Assembly: GCA_015698045.1 (NCBI GenBank)
Contig: BLAL01000239.1
Location: forward strand, 310,001 to 374,000
Direction: 5' to 3'
Source of the DNA: Rhizophagus clarus
Taxonomy: Eukaryota > Glomeromycota > Glomeromycetes > Glomerales > Glomeraceae
DNA length: 64,000 nucleotides
The notes beneath the pieces are model-generated. The model was not told where the DNA came from and made no database searches. It was given only the letters and a program-made list of their open reading frames with translations. Position numbers and translations under genes: made by a program. The stretch's first letter is position 1. Every line of letters begins with the position of its first letter. Shown here in pieces: positions 1-12,400 of this stretch.

Positions 1-1110
1 AAAGTGGCAAAATTACGTAATTACGTTACTCCCCTTCAAATAAAGGCACGGAACGTAAGATGAAATATTTTAACCTTACGTTCCTTCTAAATTTGTCACG
101 TGATCTGTACGACCAAATGATTGTTTTGACTTAAATAATTGTTTCGCGCGTATTGTAACATTTACCTTAAAAAAAATTCTTATGAAAAATAAAATAATTT
201 ATAATTTATTTTAAATAAATTTTTTGTGATAACACATTTATTTATAAATCAACTTTACATTTATTAAAATAAAATCAATTCTAATAAACAAATAAATATT
301 ATTTTTAATGAAATAGTTTCAAATACACATAAAACATTAATTATTTCAAAACTAACATAATGAAAATTAATATTTAAATTTCCAAGGCCTATTTAATTTA
401 AAAAAAAAAAAGTGCTAAAAATATGCAATAAAGTGTAAAAACAAACATTAATTTTATTAGAACAGATTTAATATTAATAATGACACCAATATTTATATAA
501 AATTACTTTTAAATGGTCCCATACCTGCTAAACAAATTCATTTAAACTTCTAGAGTTTATTTCATTTAGCAAAGACATTGAAACTGCGCTGTAAATAGAA
601 AAATAAATGTAGTACAGTTTTTCTTAAAATAAAGGCATCTATTTCTTCACAAGTATTTAAACAATATTAATAAAATTCATACCAGACACACGTGTATTTT
701 CACTTGTTAAATGATTTTATTAGTCACCAAGTCTTGTTTACTTAACTGAAGTGTTAAAATTAATAATTATAAAATTTATAAAAAAAACGCGTTCATTGTA
801 AATAAAAATAGGTTACAGCTTAATAACAATATTTCATTTAAAAATATTGGACTTTTTTGTTATTTGATAGTTTATTTGATAGATTTTTAAAAAAAAAATA
901 GAAAAGAAAACGAGAGTTCGTGGGAGAAATAATTTTTGTGACAAATAAAAGCTGATCACGCTGTACAAATCATGTGACATTCATAAGTAAGTAACGTAAG
1001 ATGGAAACATTTTCACTTTACGTTACTTATAGTAAGCACGTAAATTAACATGTGATTTTAAGATACTTTACGTTACTTACTTAGCCAATTTACGTTACTC
1101 ACTTTCTATA
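1..1110. repeat. Dispersed repeat with ACGTTAC hairpins
   Basis: This gene-free stretch holds two similar hairpins. At 50-84, GGAACGTAAG pairs with CTTACGTTCC across a 15-nt loop. At 988-1029, TAAGTAACGTAA pairs with TTACGTTACTTA. The loops are alike (ATGAAATATTTTAA and ATGGAAACATTTTCA), so both come from one family. Sequence 838-1110 recurs inverted at about 41178-41335, including the CGTGGGAGAA stretch and the AATTTACGTTACTC end. It is probably a non-autonomous element of unknown class. No transposase or long reading frame is visible. Confidence 0.6.
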
Positions 1111-3114
1111 TACTCGTTATTTTACCGATATGAAATTAACACCGTTTGTACAGTATGTTGATTTCCACTTTATCAAAATGAAAATATGTCTAATTTTGTT
1201 TACCAAATGTCATTTTATTAAATGCAAATTATGCAATTTCACAGCAAAAATTATTTAAATAATCCATCAGCCAATCATGAAATCAGAAAAAATGTGTTTG
1301 AATTTAATAATTTTAATGACATTTTAGATCATTCTTCGCTACTTCCTAATTCCATACCAAAGAATTTCAACAACTTGATAATTATTTAAAAAGTTTTATT
1401 CTTAGATTAAGTTAAGTATTTTAAACAAATTTTATTTTGATATAAATAATATTTACTACTATACAGTATAATCGCATTTTTTGATTATTCAACTGAAATG
1501 TACTAAAATAGCAATTCAATCGAAATGTAATTATTTTTTTTTATCAAGTATCATTTGACCAAATAACTCCTCAAATGACCACTGAAGCAAATCATTTCTG
1601 AACACTTCCAGTCTTTTAGAACCGGAGCAGTCTGGTCTGGACCAGTTCAAACTTCTTGTTTAACGATTAAAAGATTTCTAGATTGCTTTATCATAATTAA
1701 TTTTCAATCATACAGTTTAAATTAAAACCTCTAAATATAAATATAATACTCTTTCATACCTAATTTTTGCTTATCCTTGCTTAATTTCTAATTTTCTTGT
1801 TCTTAATTTATCTTACAACATAATTTCGTATTTTTAACTGTAAAATCAATTTTTTATGTTCATATAACAAGATTTTGAATAGTATAAAATTTCTAGTTTA
1901 TTCTTCGTAAAATTAATACTATATAATTATAATTTTGATTAAAATGTAAATTTAACAGGAACGGTTATTTTCTTTCTTAATCTCCTTCAATTGGATATCT
2001 TTTTTTCATTATACCAAAAAGCTTAACATAATTCACTAGCAGTTGACCCTTTTTTCAGGATCGTTGTTTAATTAAGCATATTCAAGTATAGCTTCTTCTA
2101 TAATTTTGTCTAATATTTAAAGAAGGATGAGACAATAAGGAATTGTTATGAAATACTAGAACTTTTACAATATATATAATAAAGTATGCGTTTACCAAAA
2201 AAGAAAAAAGAACAACAATAATATACATTAGAAAAGCATAACGTCTCACTATATATCAATTATACAAACCAGTTATTATTTAAAATACTAACTAAATCTA
2301 ACGCTACGAAAAAGCCATCGAAATATTTTGAACCCCATTCTTATAGATTTCCTTTATGTATAATCTATGCTTGTTTTACATTAATGTTAATCAAACCTTT
2401 TCGTCAACTTCAACAAGAGAAATACTGGAACTCTTAACAATTAATGTTATCTCTTATATATATCAGCTGCTCTTTTATATGATTTACCACATAAAACTTT
2501 GGGGTTCCATATAAGGAAAAACTCATATCAGCAGATAATTTATGGTTCTCACGAAATCAATTCCCACATAAATATATAATCCCATGAATTAAATTTAATT
2601 TATGGATAAATGTAATACAGAATGTGAAATTTATTATTCGGATAAATTTGTATAACAACAAGTTAACTTTAAAACACTCCTCTCCGTTAGTTCATCCTTC
2701 GTTCGTCCATACAAAACGAAACTTAACATGAAATACCCTAAGCAAAGTTATGTTTTTATTTCGTTAAAAAAATATGGACTAGGGAACGGTTTCAGAACCG
2801 TTGTTAAGTCCAGAGTACAAGTGTAATTAAATGATCCAATCATGCATCGGACAGACGGATATTTTGGGATAGAAATATATAGTCATCTTTCATACACTCC
2901 GGAGTCCGGACTAATTATCAAAATAGATCTTACTATTTTTAGTATAATAATGATAAGCTACTTTAGACTATGTGTGCAACCATATCGATTATAAATTACA
3001 AATAAATGAATCATGTAAAGTATCACAAGCGGAAGTTAAAAATTAATTATAAAAAATGATCTTTTTTTTTATTTTTCTCACGTTCCTTTTAAAAACCCTT
3101 TTTATATTTCAAAA
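1111..3114. other. Intergenic AT-rich stretch, no gene seen
   Basis: No coding region can be supported here. The only structure noted is an imperfect hairpin at 2775-2812, where TGGACT and AACGGTT pair with AACCGTT and AGTCCA. It may be the remnant of a short inverted-repeat element. Confidence 0.5.
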
Positions 3115-3716
3115 ATGTTACCTTTCTTAAAAAATATGTATGGTAAGGAAAAAATTTCACTCTTTTGTAACCTAAACTGCAATATTAACATTAACAAATT
3201 TTATCTCTTAGAAAAATATAATATCAAATTTTTCATCACAATTATTGGTACTATTATTACAGTCATGTCCGGAGTATACAGTGTTTACAGAGGTGTAAAT
3301 TATGTTGTTCAAATAAAAACTGTATGCAAAAAATTTAGAAATTTAGATGATTATTTGTTTATATGAAATTACCAACATCTCTTCAATATGTTTCTAACAT
3401 CTTTTCAATTTAGAAAATTGACAATGTTGACATAAAATTTGACATTGTAAATCGACAATTTGGTTTTATAAGTCAACAATTTTCTTTTATGGATCAAAAA
3501 TTTGATATAATGGATCAAAAATTTGATATAATGGACCAAAAATTTGATATGATAAGTCAAAAATTTGATGAAAAATATTCTGTTCAAGATCAACGAATCG
3601 AAGTTCAAAATCAACGAATAGAAATACTAATGGAGAAGATCATTAATATAGATGAAAAAATTGAAAAAAAATTTAAGATGGTGAGTGATGTTTCATTATT
3701 GTTGTTCAGAATGTGA
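3115..3716 (+). CDS. Small membrane/coiled-coil protein, two exons
   Basis: This is a probable two-exon gene: exon 1 at 3115-3321 and exon 2 at 3414-3716. The 92-bp intron has a GTATGC donor and a TTTCAATTTAG acceptor, keeps the frame, and gives 169 residues. The first half carries one hydrophobic segment (FFITIIGTIITVMSGVY, residues ~42-58), a likely membrane anchor. The second half is a run of seven-residue repeats, three of them near-identical (MDQKFDI, 21-bp units at 3489-3551), which predicts a coiled coil. No family is recognised. Without the splice the two parts sit in separate frames, so the model depends on that intron. A GTGAGT near 3680 could begin a further intron, and the C-terminus is then uncertain. 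Confidence 0.5.
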
Positions 3717-4421
3717 TATAGGTAATCTAATCTAATATGTTTGTACGCTCTTAGTTTTGTTGAGTACAAGTGTTTAACAATTACATATGATTATTTTTCT
3801 ACGGTGATGTTTTCTCTCTATATCTGGCTTGCAATTATTCTACAATTTGTAACGTGTGCATAATTTTTTCTGACTTACTCTTATCTAGATACTATATCAT
3901 CCAAATTACCATTACAATTTCACCTATGTAAAATCGCATTTTTTTTAAAAAAAATAGATAATTTGCATTAGCTAATAAATTTTACTGCTTTAATGAGAAG
4001 ATAAACTATTTTTTGAAATCTTTTTGAAATTTGTTTTAATAAACTAATTAATGAAATTTAATGAAGAAATACTTTTAGCGCCATATGATAAATTTTATAT
4101 AAAAGAGCCTTCAAATAGAAATTACCAATCTATACTCTTTCTATACTTCATCGTGATGTTCCATTGAGAAAATTTTCTGAAACCCGCTTATTATATTGCA
4201 TGTTTTACCTCTATACGCTGCATCAACAAAAAAAAATCTACAACCGTACCAACATATCTGTCGATTGGAAAAATAACTGATATTTTAGCAAGTTAAGCTT
4301 AATGTAATCTTAGACAAATGTATCTATAAATTGTGCTGATTCTCCTTGAGCCAGGAGACTAATATCTATTAACCGACTATAAGGAAATCATTCAAGAGAT
4401 TCAATGCGATTTCTTAAGTTT
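3717..4421. other. Intergenic, nothing recognised
   Basis: This is AT-rich sequence without a supportable gene or RNA. Confidence 0.4.
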
Positions 4422-4644
4422 ACAGCTGATTTCATAATTTACGGGATACATGACAAAATTTGATGCCGACTGTCGAGAACTTGTCGGGTTGCCGGTTGTC
4501 ATCGGCAAATAGTAAAATAAAAATAAACACCGTGGATATAAAACATAACTATAGTAACTATATGTATATTTTCCGACAAGCCGGTCTCATCGGCAGTCAG
4601 CATCAAATTTTATCCTGTGTCCCGTACATTATGAAATCAGCTGT
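4422..4644. repeat. Inverted-repeat (MITE-like) element, ~220 bp
   Basis: Two arms face each other. 4422-4472 begins ACAGCTGATTTCATAATTTA, and the reverse complement of 4592-4644 begins ACAGCTGATTTCATAATGTA. The pairing continues inward through CATCAAATTTTAT and CGACAAGCCGG-type sequence. The two arms explain the small open frame that crosses this interval, which is therefore not called a gene. No transposase is present. Confidence 0.7.
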
Positions 4645-5004
4645 AAACCCACCACCGAATCATGAGCAACGCCCGGGTTATCGCCTAGTTTCTCATAAAC
4701 AATATATTTGATGAAAAATCATTTATTTGTTTTTTTTGAATATAATAATTCAAAAATTTAACAATTAATAATAGACCGCAAAACTTAGTTCCTTTTTAGA
4801 ATTATAATATTATTCAGTTTTAATAAACTTGCATTCTTTTAAAGGTTCAATAATATATTAGTTGAATTAAATTTGTTAATACCCTAAAAAGTTTCGCGAA
4901 ATTTTTTTTTAAAATGTTACACGAAGTTTATCCAATGCTTATAAATCACGTAAACATAAAAAATTCCAAATCGATTTAATGAAAAAATATGCTAAAAAAT
5001 GGGT

Positions 5005-5250
5005 TAAACTTTTTTTAAATCAGTCATCAGTTTAATAACAAACGTTAAAAACGTTTTTTTTAATCAGCTTAAAAGAAAGCTATTAAAAAACTTTTTTAAT
5101 TGGCTTGATAAAAAAGCCGCCGCCCTGATAAAAAAAACTGTAAACATTTTTTTTTTTTTTTATAAATCAGCTTGACGAAAAAGCTGTTAAAATCTTTTTT
5201 TTTCTAATCAGCCTAATCAGCTTTATAAAAGAAGTCGCAAATGTTTTTAT
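5005..5250. repeat. Degenerate AATCAGCTT tandem repeat
   Basis: Units of roughly 60-75 bp carry AATCAGCTT, an A-rich run, AAGCT(G/A)TTAAAA and a poly-T run. They recur about three to four times. Each unit can form a small AGCTT/AAGCT hairpin. The rest of 4645-6370 shows no gene. Confidence 0.45.
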
Positions 5251-6370
5251 TGAGGTACGCAAACACGATGATCGGAATATGACCAATCAAAATGCATAGT
5301 TTTTAAAAATTTATAAAAATTAGACGTAAATAAGGTAAAAAAAAAAAAAAGAAGAATTAAATTTAACTTTAATTATAATTGTTCAATAATATTGGCGAGA
5401 ACATAAATCTATATATAAAAATTATAATGTGATACAACATCAAAATAAATAAATTCATGAAATTTCTTAATTATTAAATTATTTAAACATAATTACTCCA
5501 ACATTTCCAGCGGTTTGTTTATACTTACCAGTTATCATTTAAAATGTACTGTAATAACAAAATACAGAAACTTATAATTACATCAGCGCCCATTACCGCT
5601 TTATTTGATCTCATAACAGATAATAATTATTTTTCGTCTTCTATTATTGAAAAATAATATTTTATTATTATTATCATATCTTATCGCACGGCCCTATAGG
5701 ATCATGCTGATATCGTTTAACCTATATTTTTAATAAATTAATAATATTATTATTGTACAATATTGAAAGAATATTGAACGGTGATAATTTATTTGCATAC
5801 AATATTAAAATGGTTCGAAATTTCACTATTTATCGATAAAATACAACACCGTACAATATCCATAAATTATAATAAAACTTACTTTAATGTATGAAATATG
5901 CGATATATAATATTCCCAAATTCCTACTTTGTTGCTTTTACATACCGAAATTTTCCTTAAGTAAATTCAATGTAAATAAAATATAATTGAATTTAAATCA
6001 ATTTAGTATTGCAATAATTTACAATGAAATTTTTACTAAGTTTAGCATTAAATCAATATTGATAATAATCTAATGTAATTCAGATGTAAATAGGTTAAAG
6101 AACAACTTTCATTACGGAAACTTCACTGTGATTCATATTTTTTTTTCAGCATATTTTTTTAATTTTCTGATTCAAAAAAAAGGTGTGATTTTCAACAGTT
6201 AAATTGTTATTTATTATATTTATTACATAAGCCTTAATATTATTATAAATTATATCTAATTAAAATCGCTATAACAAACTCATGCTGCATTTGCAAAAGG
6301 ATCATCTTTCGATTAACAAGAATCACGTCGCACGTCACACAACATAAGTTACGCCATAACTTCACTTTAT

Positions 6371-6378
6371 TATAAATA
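6371..6378 (+). promoter_or_regulatory. Putative TATA box of the kinase-RNF213 fusion gene
   Basis: TATAAATA lies 39 bp upstream of the chosen start codon at 6417. That is compatible with a very short 5' leader. The AT-rich background makes chance matches common. Confidence 0.4.
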
Positions 6379-6416
6379 GCTAAAATTGGTTTTTTTAAAT
6401 TAATACATCATCAAAT

Positions 6417-9400
6417 ATGAACAATTCAAATATATGGGTCGAAGAAGCCATTTCTAAAAAGCATATTAAATATTACGAATATAAAGATTTTCATAATATT
6501 CAAAAAATTGGTAATGGTAATTTTGGAAAAGTCTATCGCGCAAAATGGAAGAATTCGGAACAATATTTTGCATTAAAATCTTTATCTAACCTTGACAATA
6601 ATACTATAAAGGATGTCGTTAAGGAGGTAATTACAAAAATATATTGTGTATGTCTCAATTTATTTAATTTAAGTTCTGAACGTCTATAATTTAGCTCGAA
6701 ATTCATCGTGAAGTTCAATTTGATAACAATATTATTAGCTTTTTTGGAATTACATATAAAGGTAATTAGATATTAACAAATTATTAATATATATACCGTA
6801 TTTATTGAATCTATAAGACGCATTAATTAAATTATTATTGTTATTATTTTTTTTTTTTTATGATAGAAAATCAAAAGGATCAATTTAAGAAATATTTATT
6901 AATAATGGAGTATGCCGATAGTGGTACTCTTCGAACATATTTAGAAGAAAATAAAAATATTACTTGGGAAACTAAATACAAATTTGCATATCAGTTAGCG
7001 TGCGCCGTATTATGTTTACACGATGAAGAAATTATACATTGTGATTTGGTAAGCAATTACTTTATTATTAAATTATTAATAAATTATAACTCATAATTTA
7101 AAATTTCTTTATTTATAATAGCATTCTGGCAACATATTAATTCATCAAGATAACATTAAATTATCTGATTTTGGATTATCAAAGAAAATAGAAATGAAAT
7201 CTAAAACATATTCAACACAACATACTTTGTTTGGAATAACTCCTTATATAGATCCAAAAAAATTAAGTAGTCCAAAATATTCTTTAAATAAAAAGAGTGA
7301 CGTTTACAGTGTCGGAGTGCTTTTATGGGAGATATCGAGCGGTCATCCGCCATTTATAGATGAATCGTATGATATTAGTTTGGTTTTGCAGATTTTACAA
7401 GGACATAGGGAAACAATTGTTCCGGGTACTCCTATTGATTATTCCAATATTTATACTGGTAAATATAATAATTTCATTTTTATTATAAATAATAATATTA
7501 TTATCATAAATCTTACATATATTATTTTTAAGAATGTTGGAATAGTGAACCAGACAATAGACCAGATATGGTCCAAGTGGTTACTAAATTAAGAGCGTCG
7601 AATTCCAATTCAAAGATTAATTCTCAATTATCAGATAAACAGCAACTTAATAATGGTATATTAAACGAACAACAACTTGATGTTAGCATGTCGAAAGGAC
7701 AGCAACTTGATATTAATGTGTCGAAAGAGCAGCAACTCGATGTTAGTGTATCAAATGCTATCAATAATAGTTCAGTACATGGAGAATTGTCCGATATTAT
7801 TAATAATTTTGATAAAATTGACTTTAAGAATACTATTAGTTATGTTTCGCAAAATAACCTTGTTACGAACGAGAAGAATTTTGCCTCAACTGATTTGATA
7901 TTGACCAATGATGACACGCTTAATGATAGGCAAAACTTGCTTATAGAAATTTTAAGTGATTGGACGATAAAAATGTCAACTTTAATTGATGCTGATTCAA
8001 AACCTCAATTCAACCAAAGTGATCTGTTTATTGGATTTAATGATGAAACCTTACAAAACTTAATTATAAATATTATAAAGAATAATCCTGCAACAGATAA
8101 TAATAAGATTCTAGAAAAATGCAAGGAATGCTTAATTGCAACAGCGTCTTCTGATGGGATTGTGAGAGCTGAACGATCGGCTTTAGAACGAGATGAATTC
8201 AATCAATGGAAGCATGTTTATTTTCATCAACAGCATCACGATAGTATTTATGATTATTTTTCAGCACTACTTGAAAATTCGTTTGAAGAACAAAGTGGAA
8301 ATTTAGTAATTGTAAACACATTCTCAAATATTAATACGGATGTCAATTCTTGTTTGCGAGGGCTTTTAAGTTATCAAGTTGACGAATTGTCAACTTTCAA
8401 GACAGAAGCTCAACTCACAAATCGGGTAAGTTAATGTAATGATATATAAGGTAGTACATTTTTTCTTAGATAAACTTATATATAAATCTGTACTTTGTAG
8501 GTAAAACATTTCTGGTTAGAATCGGCTGATCATATGCTGGTCCTTCAATGTGACGTAGCTACCGCTAATGCTGAACGTATTAAGCTAGCTAAATCCACTA
8601 TTGAACAATTCCAAAATGAATTTTTGAGAAAGAAAGAGATGAAACAGATTAGACAGAAACATATGAAATATGCATGTATCATTTTTCATATTCACCGAGA
8701 TCAAGAATTCACTCTGGAATCTTTTATATACGGTTGGAAGCAAGTGACTATAGAAACGTTGTCAAGAGACGATATTCCTACATCAAATCTTTTGGATAGA
8801 TCGTTATCTGAAATTATCAATTTTACTTATCGTTTTGAGAAAATTTTACAGCAAGAAATATTATGGTGTTTATCATGTATGAAATATCCATCAAATGATA
8901 GATCAGCTAATCACATAAAGTAAGTAACTTAATTTAAGGTTTTAATTTTTAATTCATTTTTTTTGATAAACCTTTAAATTTTTAAAATCTAGGATATTAA
9001 GTGAAAAAATACTAGATTATCCAAAATTTATAGAATGTCTTAAAATAAGAATTGTCGAATGGATTGAAGAAAAATCAACAAATGATTGGCAATATAAAGT
9101 CGCGTCAAATAAACAGAATTTATATTCATACACTTCATTTTCTTTAGCACTTCAAGCACGTATTAGAATATTAGTTAGAACACCGATGGCTAAAATTTTA
9201 TGTGCTTTAGAAAGATTGTCGGCGACTAAAACATTTTTTCATATTGAAAATGACGATAAATTATTTAAATTTTGGCAACAAATTTGTAAAGATAAGAAGA
9301 TTATTAAATTTGATGACTTATCAGATCCAAAACCTGGCGGATATATTATACCAGCAGAAAGTTTATATGATCTTAAATTTCCTTTTTCATTATATTTTAT

Positions 9401-12400
9401 GAAACAAATTGATAATTTTAAAAGGTGTTACGAGGAAGAAATAGCATTATTACAACAGGACGTGGGCAAGGTTGATAAAACAACTAATGAACTTTATGAA
9501 TGGGTAATTGAAGATCATTTGAATAATTTTAAAAATAATGTTCTTACATTAGTCCCGCAATTAAAAGATTTTCCTTTTGACCGATTTCCTGAGTTATATT
9601 TTAATGACTTTGTTACCATTATTGTAGCAAACAATGGTGGAAGTAAGAATACAAAAATATTATCAATAATCTTGAAGCTACTTGTTGGTGCCGAAAAAGT
9701 GTATCAACCAATACTACTTCACAATTATTGGTGGAAGAATGCTAACGAAGTTTTAGCTCAATTACAATTAGCTCAAATGTCCCCAATAATAATTCAAAAC
9801 ATTGAGATCCGAGGAAATGCTACAGTTAAAGGGAGCATAGAAAAATATCTCGTTAAAGAAGTGACAAAACTAATTTTACAGCGAATTTGTGGAATTTTTG
9901 ATGGCACAAAAAATTCTCATTTGATTAATAAGTGGCAGCATGATGTCACAAAAATATTTTATCTTGGTAGTAAGATAACACGAACAAAGAATTTGCTCGA
10001 TCTCCAATTGTTACGTATAGTAAACGATTTAGTTGCGTCGAAGACAATTCCTTTAGATAGTATTAAAGAAATCATTCAACTTAGTTTAAGTTCAGACAAA
10101 CAGGAAGTCCTATCCGAAAATTTTGTTAACACTGTACTTGATAAGCTAGATAAATTAGAACAAAACGAAGAAAATTTAATTCTAAGAAGGTCATTTATCA
10201 TGAGATGCCTTGCATCGATTCCAATAGAATCAGTTGTTCGACAAAGTCTTTATGAGAAATTATTCTCGAAAGAACCTTTTCCATTAATAGGGGCAATTAT
10301 CGAAAGAATCTTTCTTAAAGAAGATATAGAAAATGAGAATATATTCTTTACAGTAATTACAGATTTTGAAGAAGCTTTAAGACAATCTTCTCGATTAAAT
10401 ATTATCAATAAATTTTTAGGAAATTTAGATACAAAAATGGCTACTTTGTGTTGTGATACAATTGAACAAACCTTCTTCATGAATAAAGAATTAGAAAATT
10501 TAGCAGCTTTTTTAGGATCAGCTCTTGAAGCTTTATATAAACAAGGAATACCCTCATTACAGAAAATTACTTCAATTGCTTTGCTGAAAGAATTCATTCG
10601 TCGATTCTGGGATAGCTTTATTCAAGAAGATAGAAATAATCCCATTGCATACAATGAGTTGAAATATACCGATTTTGATAGTGGTACATTAATCGAACAA
10701 ATTAATTATTACATGAATATTGCTCATCCTTTGATTCACTCTCTTAAGATGTATTTTTTAAGAGATTTACGTCAAAGAAACTTTTCAATTGATGATGTCA
10801 GAAAATTTTGTGAATATCAAAAAATGATTTTACCATGGCTTGGAACTTTAAATTGGGAAGATATTAAGGATAATCGTTTAACTTTTAACCCATATTGTAA
10901 TTTACCTGAATACAATGAGGCAGAAAAAGGATTTATGATTCTTTATAGTGTAGGCAATAAAGCACCTTTCCAAGAATTTGTACAAAACATTGAGAAAAAA
11001 CCTACCCTAACAGCAAAATTATCTTTATTTGGACTTGTCTTTGTATTTCTTCATGTAATAAGAGCTTCAAGAGAATGGCAACATCCAGAAACACAAGCAG
11101 CTGAATTCGTTACTAAAGAACTAGTTGGAATGAACAATTTCTCAGCATTATTTAAAACAATTACAACAAATATCTTGTCGAATAAGCAACCTTTACTTCA
11201 AATTAATGATTTGGGGATTAATAATACTGATTTAATTTTGAAATCTGTCATTGCACATATAATCGCATTTCATGCATCGATGGAACCGAATTCATCCCAA
11301 CTGGCAATGTATTTACACAAATTACAAGACTGTCAATATCATTTTATTTTAACATGTATTTCTGATATGGAGTCTGCAGTGTTAAATGCAGTTGCTGCTA
11401 ACGAAAAGACAAACTCCAACAAAATTACAAGATATGCTTGTAAATGCGGCATGAAATATGTCATCTCACATTGCGGAAGTGTTGTTATATCTAGCATTTG
11501 TCCAGATTGTAAAAATATTATCGGTGGAGCTGACTACGGCAGGCTGGCAGCAGGAAATACTAGAATTGATTCTGAACCAATTGCTCAAGTATCGGCAAAT
11601 GATCAAACAGGATATATTGGAGAACCAGTTAATCTAACTTTGACTAATTCTGTTAGATCTTTACCACCTACATCTTATCGTATTCTGCATTTAATTGTTC
11701 ATGTTCTTATCGGAGCATCTGCACCTCAGCCTGCCCTTGCTTTTCTTCAAAAAAATAACCAAACAGCTACGGATGCTGAAAAGTATTGCATGGATCATAT
11801 TCGAAATGATTGGACAATTCTCAAAAATATTCTTAATTGTTCAGATGAGGTAAATCATAGATCTTTTTCTTATTATTTTTCATTAAAAAATAATTAACTA
11901 AATTTTATAATTTGAACCAGAATTTGGCATTAATGTTCCATTCATTAATCTCTTTGATGATGGAAAAGCCATTATCAAATCAACAAGTAACGACATCTGC
12001 TGAACGTGAAAAGTGGGAAACAGAATTCAATAATTATATCACACCACTCATTAAGAATATAACTGAAACAGCAACAAGTTATCGTATGAAATTAAGTGAA
12101 GTTTTAACCAAAAATCAAAAAGGTAACTTAATTGAAAATGAAATCAATCAGACTTTAGTTATGGATCAACGATATCGAATTGAAAGTTTACCAAACTTAT
12201 GGAGAACGATTGGAATGATTAATTTCGAAAGTTTTCGCGCTTATTACATGAGCAATACGACAAGAAACAACGATTATACATTCCTCTCAATATATTTCAG
12301 ATATTCTCAACAATTAGAATTACTAAAACATCTTTTACCTATTGTTAAGTTTGTTCAAATTTTACATTCCAGACTTGGATACAAGTTAGTAAGGCAAAAA

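Noticed and set aside
4460..4711. 83-codon frame on the plus strand
   Set aside because: It spans both arms of an inverted-repeat element and has no recognisable domain.
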